A stretch of DNA of 64,000 nucleotides from the NCBI RefSeq assembly GCF_013403565.1, contig NZ_CP058627.1, forward strand, positions 2,170,001 through 2,234,000, given 5' to 3'. Source of the DNA: Chitinibacter bivalviorum. Lineage in GTDB: Bacteria; Pseudomonadota; Gammaproteobacteria; Burkholderiales; Chitinibacteraceae. A program made the translations under genes and the position numbers. Below are positions 10,197 to 20,013 of the stretch, piece by piece (positions within the stretch are counted from its first letter, which is position 1; every line of letters starts with the position of its first letter). The notes beneath the pieces are model-generated. The model saw only the letters and a list, made by a program, of their open reading frames with translations, ran no database searches and was not told the origin of the DNA.

Positions 10197-10655
10197 TTAA
10201 TGTAATGCAGCACCGTCACGACCAAAGAGCAGGTCTTCGATCAGGAGATTAGACAGCGCATCGCGCTTATGCCAAATCACCATCAATACAATTAATTTTA
10301 TTCTCTCGCAGGTGATTTCACCCTCAGGTTCACGCCACACGCGATCTAATACTAATTCACGCTCGCCAATAGTGAGCGTTTTAGTGGCATCTAGCGCAAA
10401 AATAAACTCTGCGGCTTCATCACTAAAGCGCTCTAACTCAATCGGCAACAGGCTACGATGAGCCAAATTTAATCCGTCCAAGGCACGATACGGCGCCGCA
10501 TCGAGCTGTTTGAGCTCACCTAACCACGCCAAGGCATCGTGAATATCTTCACCCTCAAAACCCGCCAACGACAGTTTTTTAGCCAATTGGGAAACATCAG
10601 GCAGGCCATCTGCGTTGTAAAACTGCTCAAAAAGGTAAGCAAGCACTTCAAGCAT
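10197..10655 (-). CDS. smg: Smg family protein (DUF494)
   Basis: The 152-residue product matches the Smg family in length, in its opening (MLEVLAYLFEQF) and in its setting between dprA and topA. The molecular role of Smg is not established; position next to dprA and topA suggests a link to DNA metabolism, but that is inference. It lies 8 bases after the dprA stop and so belongs to the same transcript. Confidence 0.88.
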   Translation of the reverse strand: MLEVLAYLFEQFYNADGLPDVSQLAKKLSLAGFEGEDIHDALAWLGELKQLDAAPYRALDGLNLAHRSLLPIELERFSDEAAEFIFALDATKTLTIGERELVLDRVWREPEGEITCERIKLIVLMVIWHKRDALSNLLIEDLLFGRDGAALH

Positions 10656-10663
10656 AATCGGGT

Positions 10664-11788
10664 TTACACAGCCCTCGCTAACCTTTGATAACGATTACCA
10701 GGCAAGCAAGACAACTGTCCTTCTAATTCCAAACCTAACAGAATCGCGCACAGCGCCTCGCTAGTCAAGCCAGTTCTCTCGACCAGCAAGTCAAAATCAA
10801 CGGGATCCCAACCCATTTCGCCCAATACTGGATGGCTATTGTCTTCTTGATCAACCTGCTCTTTTGATGATTTTTTTGCCAGCGCAGGCACTGAAAATAA
10901 CGACAATGGCGCAGATAACTCATCGAAAATATCCGCCCCAGATTCGACCAATTTGGCACCATTTTTAATCAAATAATGGCAACCTTTGGCGACAGGGGAA
11001 TGTATCGAGCCCGGAATAGCAAACACCTCTCGCCCAAGATCAACCGCCTGACGCGCGGTAATTAAAGATCCGCTCCCTAAAGCGGCCTCTACCACAAGAC
11101 AACCTAATCCCAGCGCCGCAATAAGACGATTTCGCCGTGGAAAATGCTCAGCCTTGGGTGGCGAGCCAATGGCTAGCTCGGACAAAATCAAACCTGCAGC
11201 GGCAAGTTGATGCGCCAAGGGGCGATTGCTCGCAGGGTAGACGCGATCTAAACCCGTCCCCACGACGGCGATACTCGATCCACGCCCCAACAATCCGCCT
11301 TGGTGAGCTGCCGCATCAATCCCGCTTGCCAGACCACTGATAATCGTGACGCCCTGCTCGGATAAGTGCTTTGCAAATGCTTGAGCATTTTGTATGCCCT
11401 GCGCGGTGGCATGGCGGCTACCCACAATCCCGAGCGCAGGGCAATCCAGTAAGGTCAAATCGCCTTTTGCATACAATACGCACGGGGGATCGGGTAAATC
11501 GAGTAATTTTTTGGGGTATCGATCATCAGCCAAGGTCAGAATTGAATGACCTTCGGCATTGAGCCAATCAACCGTAGTATCGATAAGGGCTGAGTTTTCG
11601 ACCTGTGCAGCATCGACAATTGCCCGCGCCACACCTGGTGGTACATAGAGGCTTAATTGATCATAAGGCGCAGCAAAAATAGCTACGGGCTCACCCAGAG
11701 CCCGTAATAACTGAATTTGCCCTCGTGGCCCCAAGCCATTAACTAGACTCAGGCGTAACCACGGGATCAATTCATTCACATCTAGCAA
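10664..11788 (-). CDS. dprA: DNA-processing protein DprA
   Basis: DprA protects incoming single-stranded DNA and loads RecA during natural transformation. The 374-residue product has the Rossmann-like core (GIVGSRHATAQG, SGLASGIDAAAHQG, VVGTGLDRVYPASN) and a C-terminal winged-helix part (about 300-370). The stop of the upstream LysM gene lies 3 bases before this start, so the two are probably co-transcribed. It implies a capacity for DNA uptake, which is common in Neisseriales. Confidence 0.95.
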   Translation of the reverse strand: MLDVNELIPWLRLSLVNGLGPRGQIQLLRALGEPVAIFAAPYDQLSLYVPPGVARAIVDAAQVENSALIDTTVDWLNAEGHSILTLADDRYPKKLLDLPDPPCVLYAKGDLTLLDCPALGIVGSRHATAQGIQNAQAFAKHLSEQGVTIISGLASGIDAAAHQGGLLGRGSSIAVVGTGLDRVYPASNRPLAHQLAAAGLILSELAIGSPPKAEHFPRRNRLIAALGLGCLVVEAALGSGSLITARQAVDLGREVFAIPGSIHSPVAKGCHYLIKNGAKLVESGADIFDELSAPLSLFSVPALAKKSSKEQVDQEDNSHPVLGEMGWDPVDFDLLVERTGLTSEALCAILLGLELEGQLSCLPGNRYQRLARAV

Positions 11789-11791
11789 GAC

Positions 11792-12859
11792 TTACTCCGC
11801 ATTCGCCGCTTCAGCCTTGATTAAATCACCCACATTGACTGGCTGGGTGCTATCAAGCACTAGACCATACGATAGATTTGGGAAAACACGATAAATAAAC
11901 AAATTCGCATTTTTGATTGGCGGCGTGAGCAAATCTGGTTCAGAGCGATCTTCTTTTGTAATGGCTCGTGGCGCTTTGTAGGTAAAGAAAACAGTACCAA
12001 CATCGACGCCATCCAAAGCACCTTTATTGATCGCAACCGTCATCAATGAGCCAACGTCAACAACTTCACCATAGGTCGAGGCAACTTTGCCCGTAATCGC
12101 TTGTGCTGGTAAATGTGGCGCATAATTGAGGAACGTTTTTTCTGGTGCTTTGACCATTCGATCGCCAATTTGGATTTCGCGTACCACAGAGCGCACCTGC
12201 AGCGTCGTCACATCACCAACTTTGCTTACTCGAACATCACCCAAGTAATTTACTTGCATACCCAGCACTTCTTTCGGGTTGTCTGGGTTCATGATGTCTT
12301 TGCCTTGCCGGAATACCTGCCAAGTTTCACCTGACTCAGCTTCTGGCATATTCACGGCATAAATTTGATCGCCTTGCGTATAGAGCACGCGATTATCGGG
12401 GCCAGCAGCAATACGGGGCGCGGCTTTAAATGTTGCCGCGTCCATAATCATCGGCTTGTACAAGAAGGGCTCAATTGAAGAGAGCGCAATACTTGGCGTA
12501 GCATCGCCATCTAAACTACTGATCCGAACACGTGGGCTTAACTTGCCACTACCGCCACGCCCGTCAGCTTTTGCGTTTTTCAGCAGACGCAAACGTGGCT
12601 TACCGCCTGTGCGATCAAGTACAATCACATCACCAGGGTAAATCCAATGTGGATTTTTGATCTCTTCTTTATTGAGTTGCCAAATTTCTGGCCAGCGCCA
12701 CGGTTGCTTCAAGAATTTACCGGAGATACCCCACAACGTATCGCCTTTGACCACCGTGTAACTATCAGGTGCATTTTCGGCGAGTTTGAGCTCGTCGGCC
12801 AAAGCGGAACCTGCCATAAAACCGGCAACCAAAAGAAAGGATATAATTGATTTACGCAT
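11792..12859 (-). CDS. Secreted LysM-domain protein
   Basis: The 355-residue product has a signal peptide (about 1-21, cleaved after ALA) and one LysM peptidoglycan-binding domain (about 33-85, starting YTVVKGDTLWGI and ending PGDVIVL). The rest, about 270 residues, has no catalytic motif I recognise. It is the first gene of the run to topA and diverges from def across a 158-base gap. LysM proteins next to dprA are common in betaproteobacteria; the role is probably cell-wall binding. Confidence 0.88.
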   Translation of the reverse strand: MRKSIISFLLVAGFMAGSALADELKLAENAPDSYTVVKGDTLWGISGKFLKQPWRWPEIWQLNKEEIKNPHWIYPGDVIVLDRTGGKPRLRLLKNAKADGRGGSGKLSPRVRISSLDGDATPSIALSSIEPFLYKPMIMDAATFKAAPRIAAGPDNRVLYTQGDQIYAVNMPEAESGETWQVFRQGKDIMNPDNPKEVLGMQVNYLGDVRVSKVGDVTTLQVRSVVREIQIGDRMVKAPEKTFLNYAPHLPAQAITGKVASTYGEVVDVGSLMTVAINKGALDGVDVGTVFFTYKAPRAITKEDRSEPDLLTPPIKNANLFIYRVFPNLSYGLVLDSTQPVNVGDLIKAEAANAE

Positions 12860-13017
12860 AGTGTGAGCCCGTTCTTGCCGTGATCAATGGCAAGTGAATT
12901 ATCAATTCGGATAGTGGTGTAAAAACTTAACCCCTATTCAAATATCTATATGATGAATTAAGCTTTAGCAATAATCTAACGATTCTGCATCACAAACTTT
13001 TGGTCTAGCAAGCAAAG

Positions 13018-13515
13018 ATGACAATTCTTAATATTTTGCACTACCCCGATGAGCGCTTGCACACAGTTGCTCAACCGATCACCGAATTTGATGCGGCTTT
13101 ACAACGCATGATCGATGATATGGCTGAAACCATGTACGCCGCGCCAGGTATTGGCCTGGCAGCCAGTCAGGTTAATTTCCACAAGCGTTTGGTTGTCATC
13201 GATATTTCGGAAGAAAAAAACGATTTATTGGTTTTGATTAATCCGCAGATTATAGCGATGGACGGTATAACCACCTATGAAGAAGGTTGCTTATCCGTAC
13301 CTGGCATTTATGAAGAAGTCGAACGTGCCCAGCACATTAAGGTAAAAGCCCTTGATCGCAACGGCCAGCCTTTTGAGCTGGAAACCGATGGTTTGCTGGC
13401 AATTTGCATTCAGCACGAACTCGATCACCTCGATGGCAAGATATTTGTCGAAAAACTCTCGCGCCTCAAACTCACACGAATTCTGCAGAAGATCAAAAAA
13501 CGCAAAGCGATGTAA
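13018..13515 (+). CDS. def: Peptide deformylase
   Basis: The enzyme removes the formyl group from the initiator methionine of new proteins. The 165-residue product contains all three family motifs: [16 protein letters not shown] and QHELDHLDG, whose Cys and two His bind the metal. Its partner fmt, which adds the formyl group, follows 56-65 bases downstream. An inverted repeat after the stop may reduce read-through. Confidence 0.97.
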   Translation: MTILNILHYPDERLHTVAQPITEFDAALQRMIDDMAETMYAAPGIGLAASQVNFHKRLVVIDISEEKNDLLVLINPQIIAMDGITTYEEGCLSVPGIYEEVERAQHIKVKALDRNGQPFELETDGLLAICIQHELDHLDGKIFVEKLSRLKLTRILQKIKKRKAM

Positions 13516-13522
13516 AAACCAC

Positions 13523-13545
13523 AAAGCCGCATTCAATGCGGCTTT
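13523..13545 (+). terminator. Hairpin between def and fmt
   Basis: A perfect 10-bp stem AAAGCCGCAT / ATGCGGCTTT has a 3-base loop and starts 8 bases after the def stop. Only a broken T-run follows, so it may be a weak or partial terminator. Confidence 0.5.
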
Positions 13546-13570
13546 AATCCTTTCAATTTGATCGACGCCC

Positions 13571-14506
13571 ATGGCCACTATGAAAATTATTTTTGCCGGT
13601 ACACCTGACTTTGCCGCGAGCGCATTACAAGCCCTGATCGACGCAGGCCACGAAATCGCCCTCGTTTTAACGCAACCCGATCGCCCAAGTGGGCGCGGCA
13701 TGAAGCTCACGGCCTCTGCCGTCAAAGAAGTGGCGCTCGCGCATCAAATTCCCGTCTATCAACCTGAAAAACTTCGCACAGAAGAACAGCAAGCTCCTCT
13801 GCAGGGTATAGGCGCAGACGTTATGGTTGTTGCGGCCTATGGCATCATACTCCCGCAAGCTGTTCTCGACTTACCCCGCTTAGGCTGCCTGAATATTCAC
13901 GCGTCCTTGCTCCCACGCTGGCGCGGTGCAGCCCCAATTCAGCGCGCGATTTTGGCGGGCGATGCGGAAACGGGCATCACGATTATGCAAATGGATGCCG
14001 GTCTCGACACGGGCGATATGCTCTCAATCCACCGCACGCCGATTTTGTCGACCGACAATGCAACGACTCTGCATGACAAGCTCGCCGAACAAGGCGCACA
14101 AGCGATTGTTGCGGCACTGAATGAATTGCCTGCTTTGCAAAATGCGCGCCAAGTTCAGCCGACCGAAGGTGTGACTTATGCCGACAAATTAAAAAAAGAA
14201 GAAGCACTAATCGACTGGAATGCGAGCGCCACCGAGCTTGATCGAATGATTCGTGCCTTTAACCCCTTCCCTAGCGCCCAAACCAGCTGGCAAGGCCAAG
14301 CGCTGAAAATTTGGCAAGCATCGCTGGGCGAGGGCGCAGGTCAGCCGGGGGAAATTTTGGCCATTGAAAAAGACGCCTTGATCGTTGCTTGCGGACAAGA
14401 CGCTCTACGAATTGGCGAGCTACAAAAAGCGGGCGGTAAACGACTAGGTACGCAAGCTTTTTTAAGCGGTAATACCTTGGCGGTTGGTGAAATATTCGGC
14501 CAGTAA
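13571..14506 (+). CDS. fmt: Methionyl-tRNA formyltransferase
   Basis: Fmt formylates Met-tRNA(fMet) with 10-formyltetrahydrofolate. The product has 311 residues from the ATG at 13571 or 308 from the ATG at 13580; the latter gives the usual MKIIFAGTP beginning. The catalytic segment HASLLPRWRGAAPIQRAI and the DTGDML motif are intact. Neither start has a clear ribosome-binding site. Confidence 0.96.
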   Translation: MATMKIIFAGTPDFAASALQALIDAGHEIALVLTQPDRPSGRGMKLTASAVKEVALAHQIPVYQPEKLRTEEQQAPLQGIGADVMVVAAYGIILPQAVLDLPRLGCLNIHASLLPRWRGAAPIQRAILAGDAETGITIMQMDAGLDTGDMLSIHRTPILSTDNATTLHDKLAEQGAQAIVAALNELPALQNARQVQPTEGVTYADKLKKEEALIDWNASATELDRMIRAFNPFPSAQTSWQGQALKIWQASLGEGAGQPGEILAIEKDALIVACGQDALRIGELQKAGGKRLGTQAFLSGNTLAVGEIFGQ

Positions 14507-14567
14507 TTCTGACGAATAAATCGCGTCGGCAATAGAGCCATCACCGCTCTCACTCAAGAAAAACACT

Positions 14568-14616
14568 AGGTATGGCCATAAAGCCATTGAAATAATTAAT
14601 ACTCAAAGCAATACCC
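14568..14616. repeat. 49-bp intergenic repeat, copy 2
   Basis: The copy starts AGGTATGG and ends CAATACCC, is exactly 49 bp long, and lies between fmt and rsmB. The middle is AT-rich. Confidence 0.7.
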
Positions 14617-14643
14617 ATCACAAAGATTTAATTTGGAAGCGCC

Positions 14644-15930
14644 ATGTTACTCACGCAAACCCTCGCCTGTGAAACCGTCCACGCGGTGTTATCAGGTCAA
14701 AATTTAACCGAAGCACTGAGTACCACTTGGCGCCAAAATCCAAATATCACACCGCAACAACGCGGCGCGGTGCAAGACATTGCCTACGGCACTTTACGAC
14801 ATTTAGGCTTGCTTGAAGCCATCCTCAATTTACTCGCCAGCAAACCGCTCAAAGAGCTGGAATTAAAAGTTCTGCTCCTAACTTGCCTGTATCAATTGCA
14901 ATTTACCCGCGCTGGTGCGCACGCCATTGTTGACCATGCCGTCAATGTTGCAGCTCAAATTGGTCAAGGAAAAGGCAAGGGCTTGGTCAATGCGGTACTG
15001 CGCAATTTCCTGCGCCAGAAAGATGAATTGGTCGCCACCGCGCAAAAAAATGAACGCGCCAAGTTCAACCACCCTAAATGGTGGATGACCGAAATGAAAA
15101 ACGCCTACCCCAAGCAATGGCAACAAATTTTGCAGGCCAATAATCAACATCCGCCCATGACCTTGCGCATTAACCGCCGACACAGCGATGCAGAACACTA
15201 TTTGGCGTTTTTAGCAGAAAAAGGCATTGCCGCCCGTCAGCTTGGCACTTTTAGCATCCAATTAGAAAAAGCACAGCCAGTTGATGCGCTACCGCACTTT
15301 TTTGATGGCTGGGTATCGGTGCAAGACTGGGGCGCCCAAGCAGCGGCACATTTACTTGAGGTACAAGATGGGCAACGCGTTCTGGATGCGTGCGCGGCGC
15401 CAGGCGGGAAAAGCGGACATATCCTCGAGCTCGCCGACGTCCAGCTCACTGCGTTGGATGCCGATGCAGGACGGCTTAAACGCGTAGAAGACAATCTGGC
15501 TCGCCTGCAGCAAAACGCCCGCATCATTGCCGCCGACGCGAGCAATCCAGCAGACTGGTGGGATGGTAAACAGTTTGACCGCATCTTGGCCGATGTTCCC
15601 TGCTCAGCCACTGGCGTGGCGCGTCGCCACCCTGATATTAAGTGGCTGCGTCGGCCAGAAGACTTTGCTGAATTTGCGCGTCAACAAGAAAAAATGTTGG
15701 ATGCGCTTTGGCCACTCGTAGCGTCAGGCGGCAAACTGCTGTACGCTACGTGCTCTGTGTTTCCGGCAGAAAATCACCTCTCTGCGCAAGCATTTGCAGA
15801 ACGTCACCCCGATGCTCGTCGCGAAGCACTGAGCAATGAACATATTCCAGCCGACCTCGCTGAAGGCCAGCTATTACCGAATTCAGAGCATGATGGCTTC
15901 TATTACGCGCTGTTCAGCAAAATCGCTTAA
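14644..15930 (+). CDS. rsmB: 16S rRNA m5C967 methyltransferase RsmB
   Basis: RsmB methylates C967 of 16S rRNA. The 428-residue product has an N-terminal NusB-like RNA-binding domain (about 1-140) and a C-terminal SAM-dependent methyltransferase domain with the SAM motif LDACAAPGGKSGH. The two catalytic cysteines lie in DVPCSATGV and LLYATCSVF. An AGCGCC stretch before the ATG is a poor ribosome-binding site. The def-fmt-rsmB order is widespread. Confidence 0.96.
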   Translation: MLLTQTLACETVHAVLSGQNLTEALSTTWRQNPNITPQQRGAVQDIAYGTLRHLGLLEAILNLLASKPLKELELKVLLLTCLYQLQFTRAGAHAIVDHAVNVAAQIGQGKGKGLVNAVLRNFLRQKDELVATAQKNERAKFNHPKWWMTEMKNAYPKQWQQILQANNQHPPMTLRINRRHSDAEHYLAFLAEKGIAARQLGTFSIQLEKAQPVDALPHFFDGWVSVQDWGAQAAAHLLEVQDGQRVLDACAAPGGKSGHILELADVQLTALDADAGRLKRVEDNLARLQQNARIIAADASNPADWWDGKQFDRILADVPCSATGVARRHPDIKWLRRPEDFAEFARQQEKMLDALWPLVASGGKLLYATCSVFPAENHLSAQAFAERHPDARREALSNEHIPADLAEGQLLPNSEHDGFYYALFSKIA

Positions 15931-16522
15931 CTGTTTAAGCAACTTTTCACTCTGGCGTCTCATTGGCGCCAGTGTGTTATTTCTATTGGCCATGCAATGC
16001 TCGGCGGCGATTAAAAACCTCAAAGCCGAGGCCGAAGTTCTGCCGCCTCGCATTGAGTTGTTCGCCCGATTCAGCGTCGGACTCAATAGCGATTTGGATG
16101 AAGCGCTCAAAAATGGCCTGACCTTGCCATTTATCTATGAATTCAAACTGACCAAGCCGCGTGCTTACGCTTGGTATCGGCAAGTAGCCGATGGGTTTGG
16201 CTCCAATGCCCAGCTCACCCACCGCCTCAGCTATCAACCCCTGACCAAACAATATCGTGTCACCGCTGGTGGCGTCGTGCGACACTTTTCGAATCTGGAA
16301 GATGCGCTAACGGCGCTGGGCATTATTCGTAACTGGTCCGTCCTTGAAGGTAGCGATATCGCAGCAGATGATTTTGGCGGACGAATTCGCTTGCGACTCG
16401 ACACCTCACAACTGCCCAAAGCCTATCAAGTCAGCACCATCGGCAACGAAAATTGGCAACTCGACTCGGGTTGGAATGACATTCAATTGCGCCGATTGAC
16501 CGATTTGGAGATGCTGCAGTGA
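15890..16522 (+). CDS. DUF4390 family protein
   Basis: The 210-residue product has an N-terminal hydrophobic segment (about 21-38, LIGASVLFLLAMQCSAA) that is a signal peptide or anchor, and then a DUF4390-type domain of about 170 residues. The function is unknown. I chose the ATG pair at 15890/15893, which overlaps the end of rsmB by about 40 bases; longer in-frame starts would add more overlap. It overlaps ntrY by 4 bases. DUF4390 between rsmB and ntrY is a recurring betaproteobacterial arrangement, suggesting an accessory role for the sensor, which is inference. Confidence 0.85.
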   Translation: MMASITRCSAKSLNCLSNFSLWRLIGASVLFLLAMQCSAAIKNLKAEAEVLPPRIELFARFSVGLNSDLDEALKNGLTLPFIYEFKLTKPRAYAWYRQVADGFGSNAQLTHRLSYQPLTKQYRVTAGGVVRHFSNLEDALTALGIIRNWSVLEGSDIAADDFGGRIRLRLDTSQLPKAYQVSTIGNENWQLDSGWNDIQLRRLTDLEMLQ

Positions 16523-18645
16523 AGCGCTGGCTCCTCGTTATCGGCCTGTTAGCAACCGTTTTACTTTTCTTGCTGGCAACCGCCTCGGGTAACACGTCCC
16601 ATTTTTCCAATTATTACGGCCTGGTTCTTGGCCTCAATATTGCGCTGCTAATCGGTATGGCAGTCTTGGTGGGGAGCCGACTCACTAGGCTGATTAAACG
16701 CGTTAAACGCAAGGTATTTGGTTCGCGGCTGACACTGCGCATGGTACTGATGTTTGCCTTGGTCGCCGTACTCCCCGGAGCTCTGGTTTACACCCTCTCC
16801 GTACAGTTCTTAAATCGCTCGATCGAGGCTTGGTTTGACGTCCGGGTCGATAATGCACTGGATCGAGGCCTCAATCTTGGCCGCAATGCCATTGATTTTC
16901 AACTCAATGAGTTGGAGCGCAAGGCCACCGTCATCGCGTGGGATGTACACGATAATAGCGCAAGTACCCTACTCCCGCGCCTTTCCAAACTCCGCGAGCA
17001 AACTGGTGTCCAAGAAGTCACGCTATTTGATGACAACAATCAGCTCTACGCCAATATCGGCAATGAAAATGCGGGGCTCATCCCGCAACTCCCCTCGCGC
17101 GAATTAATCCGAGCCGCGCTGCGCGGCAGCTACAAAGACATCGAAAAAACCCCCGATAGTGGCTTAATGATGCGCGTCATCGTGCCCATGCCTGATGCTT
17201 CGATCGGTAATCGAACGCGCCTACTGCAACTATTACAACCCGTCCCGGCTCAATTGGCCCAAGATGCCGAGCTAGTCGAGCAGGTGCGTAGCGATTACAA
17301 GCAACTCTCCCAGTCTAGGCAGGGGCTAAAGATTATCTATAGCCTGACACTCACGATAGCCTTAACCATTGCCTTGCTAGGTGCGCTAGCACTGGCCATT
17401 TATCTATCGGATAAGCTAGCCGCTCCGCTGTCGGTACTGGCCGCGGGGACGCGCGCCGTCGCGCAGGGCGATTTTACGCAGCAACACCCCGTCATTAGCC
17501 GCGACGAGCTGGGGATATTGACGCACTCCTTTAATCGAATGACGCGACAGCTGGCCGACGCACGCGACAAACTCGAAGAAAATCAGGCCGAACAAGCCGA
17601 GGCCAAGGCTTATGTTGAAGCCATTCTGGGTTCTCTATCCGCCGGGGTATTGTCGTTTGATGAAGAATGGATGTTGCAATCCGCCAATCAAAGCGCCTTG
17701 CGTATTCTTGGTTTAGATCCAACGCGCATCCATGGCGAGCCACTTTCGCGCTGGAACGAAGCCTATCCTGCCCTCACGGCTTTTGCCGCGCATACCATAC
17801 ACGGTTTTTTATCCGACGAAGAAGTATGGCAACGTCAGATTGATCTGGCCGATGAAAAACGAGTCTTGCTGGTTCGCGGCACTCGCTTGACGCAAATTAT
17901 CAACGGATCAGAAGACCTGCACGGCTATGTACTGGTGTTTGACGATGTTACCGAGCTACTGTCGGCACAACGCGATGCAGCGTGGGGTGAAGTCGCTCGC
18001 CGTTTGGCGCACGAGATTAAAAATCCGCTGACACCGATACAACTATCTGCTGAACGGATGGAAATCAAACTGGCCGATAAGCTGGATCAGGCGGGCGCGG
18101 AGTTCTTAACCCGCAATACGCAAACCATCATTAAGCAGGTCGCGGCACTAAAGCAAATGGTCGATGCTTTCCGTGACTATGCGCGCAAACCATCCGGCAA
18201 AAAGAAACCGCTCGACTTTATGGCACTAGTCAAAGAAGTGCTGGTTTTATATGAAGCATCCCCCGTGATGCGCGACTTTAAAGTACACGACTCCTTGATG
18301 GTCAACGGCGATGCAACCCACTTGCGACAGGTGATTCACAACCTGTTACAGAACGCACAAGACGCAATTGCCGACGCGGAGCAAAAACAGATTTGCCTTA
18401 TTCTCGAAAAAGACGAAAAATGGGCACGTCTTTATATCGAAGACAGCGGCAAAGGCTTTCCGCCCGATTTATTGCCTCGCGTTTTTGAGCCGTATGTCAC
18501 ATCAAAAACCAAAGGCACAGGTTTGGGCTTGGCCATCGTGAAAAAAATTATTGAAGAACATCACGGGCGAGTGCAGGTGGGCAATGCCACCGGCGCTTAC
18601 GTTCGGATTGAGCTGCCGCTCTGGGAGGAAAAATTAAGTGGTTAA
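16519..18645 (+). CDS. ntrY: Sensor histidine kinase NtrY
   Basis: The 708-residue membrane kinase has two N-terminal transmembrane segments (about 5-20 and 30-50), a third near 75-95 and a fourth near 275-300 flanking a periplasmic sensor region, then HAMP (about 300-350), PAS (about 365-470), the phosphoacceptor histidine in RRLAHEIKNPLTP, and a full ATPase domain (NLLQNAQDAI, DSGKGFP, GTGLGLAI). It overlaps ntrX by 8 bases, so the pair is coupled. NtrYX systems act in nitrogen or redox-linked regulation in proteobacteria; the signal here is not known. Confidence 0.93.
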   Translation: MKRWLLVIGLLATVLLFLLATASGNTSHFSNYYGLVLGLNIALLIGMAVLVGSRLTRLIKRVKRKVFGSRLTLRMVLMFALVAVLPGALVYTLSVQFLNRSIEAWFDVRVDNALDRGLNLGRNAIDFQLNELERKATVIAWDVHDNSASTLLPRLSKLREQTGVQEVTLFDDNNQLYANIGNENAGLIPQLPSRELIRAALRGSYKDIEKTPDSGLMMRVIVPMPDASIGNRTRLLQLLQPVPAQLAQDAELVEQVRSDYKQLSQSRQGLKIIYSLTLTIALTIALLGALALAIYLSDKLAAPLSVLAAGTRAVAQGDFTQQHPVISRDELGILTHSFNRMTRQLADARDKLEENQAEQAEAKAYVEAILGSLSAGVLSFDEEWMLQSANQSALRILGLDPTRIHGEPLSRWNEAYPALTAFAAHTIHGFLSDEEVWQRQIDLADEKRVLLVRGTRLTQIINGSEDLHGYVLVFDDVTELLSAQRDAAWGEVARRLAHEIKNPLTPIQLSAERMEIKLADKLDQAGAEFLTRNTQTIIKQVAALKQMVDAFRDYARKPSGKKKPLDFMALVKEVLVLYEASPVMRDFKVHDSLMVNGDATHLRQVIHNLLQNAQDAIADAEQKQICLILEKDEKWARLYIEDSGKGFPPDLLPRVFEPYVTSKTKGTGLGLAIVKKIIEEHHGRVQVGNATGAYVRIELPLWEEKLSG

Positions 18646-19936
18646 TCAAGAAATTTTGATCGTTGACGATGAAGTTGGCATTCGCGAACTCTTATCCGAG
18701 ATTTTATTAGACGAGGGGTATAGCGTTGCACTGGCTGAAAATGCTGAGGCTGCACGCAAATACCGTAACCAAGCAGAGCCAAAGCTCGTTCTGCTTGATA
18801 TCTGGATGCCCGACACTGATGGCGTGACGCTGCTCAAAGAATGGGCGCGCAACGGCCAGCTCACCATGCCCGTGGTGATGATGTCAGGCCATGCGACCGT
18901 TGATACGGCGGTAGAAGCAACCCGTATCGGCGCACTCGACTTCCTCGAAAAGCCAATTGGCTTGCAAAAACTATTATCGGCAGTGAAACGTGCATTTGCC
19001 CAACCGGCCAATTCAGTAAAGCCGACGCAGGGCCTGCAGAGCCTCGGCAATAGCGCGGCAATCAATGCGCTGCGCGAGGCACTTGACCAAGTTGCAAGCC
19101 AGTCCCTGCCGCTTATTTTGACCGGAGAACCTGGCTCTGGCTTTGAAGCATGCGCACGCCACTTAACCAAGTCTGGCGGCGGCTTTGTTTCGCCAAGCTC
19201 GAATGAAGAGCTCGCCCTTCCTCCTCAAGACATGCTCAATCGCGCGGCTGGCGGCACGATTTTTGTACGCGACATTGCTTGGCTCGATCGCAAAGCCCAA
19301 GTCGGTCTGCTCAATATTTTGCCAAAACTGGAAAAGCAAAAAATCCGCTTGGTTACTGCGTCAACTCGCCCACTTGATCAGCTCAATGCGCTGATCGAGC
19401 CAGAATTGATGCGTCAGCTGACCCAGATTATTGTGCCGGTGCCTTCGCTACGCGATCATGCAGAAGACATTCCTTCGCTGGCCGAAGCGCTATTAGCACA
19501 AACCGTCACAGCCAATAAACTGGGCGCACGCCGCTTTTCAAAATCGGCGTTGCAATTGCTGAGTCAGCAAGACTGGCCTGGCAATATTGATCAATTGGCC
19601 AATGTGGTGAAAAGCCTGGCTCTGACTGGGCGTGACGGCGATATCGATATTCTGCCGGTCAGCCGACTCTTGGCGCAATTATCGCCCGAATCACAAGCTG
19701 CAACCGCAGAAATCCAGCAAGCCATGCCATTGCCACAGATTGATCTGGATTTGCCATTGCGCGAAGCGCGTGATCAGTTTGAGCGCTTTTATCTGGAACG
19801 CCAGATCGAGCTCTCGAACGGCAATATGAGTCGCGTAGCTGAACGTATCGGACTGGAGCGCACGCACTTGTACCGAAAATTGAAACAATTGGGGATTCAA
19901 ATGCCCCGTAAATTACGCAACCTCGAAGAAGCGTAA
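18638..19936 (+). CDS. ntrX: Response regulator NtrX with degenerate AAA+ domain
   Basis: The 432-residue product has a receiver domain (1-120; DDEVGIREL, phospho-acceptor Asp in LLDIWMPD, Lys in FLEKP), a central domain in the AAA+ position (about 145-355) and a C-terminal Fis-type helix-turn-helix (about 375-432). The central domain looks catalytically dead: the Walker A position reads GEPGSGFEA with no lysine, the Walker B position reads IFVRDIAWLD, and no GAFTGA loop is present. It therefore probably does not activate sigma-54 and may work as a plain DNA-binding regulator. It is coupled to ntrY. Confidence 0.92.
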   Translation: MVNQEILIVDDEVGIRELLSEILLDEGYSVALAENAEAARKYRNQAEPKLVLLDIWMPDTDGVTLLKEWARNGQLTMPVVMMSGHATVDTAVEATRIGALDFLEKPIGLQKLLSAVKRAFAQPANSVKPTQGLQSLGNSAAINALREALDQVASQSLPLILTGEPGSGFEACARHLTKSGGGFVSPSSNEELALPPQDMLNRAAGGTIFVRDIAWLDRKAQVGLLNILPKLEKQKIRLVTASTRPLDQLNALIEPELMRQLTQIIVPVPSLRDHAEDIPSLAEALLAQTVTANKLGARRFSKSALQLLSQQDWPGNIDQLANVVKSLALTGRDGDIDILPVSRLLAQLSPESQAATAEIQQAMPLPQIDLDLPLREARDQFERFYLERQIELSNGNMSRVAERIGLERTHLYRKLKQLGIQMPRKLRNLEEA

Positions 19937-19944
19937 TTCAAGCC

Positions 19945-19977
19945 TAACGCCGACGAAGCCTCCCATCGTCGGCGTTA
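19945..19977 (+). terminator. Hairpin after ntrX
   Basis: A 12-bp perfect stem (TAACGCCGACGA with its complement) and 9-base loop lie 9 bases after the ntrX stop. The T-run is poor (TGTCTTCT), so termination may be incomplete and trkA may be partly co-transcribed. Confidence 0.55.
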
Positions 19978-20013
19978 TGTCTTCTGCACCAATCTTTGAC
20001 AGCTGGAGTGTTA

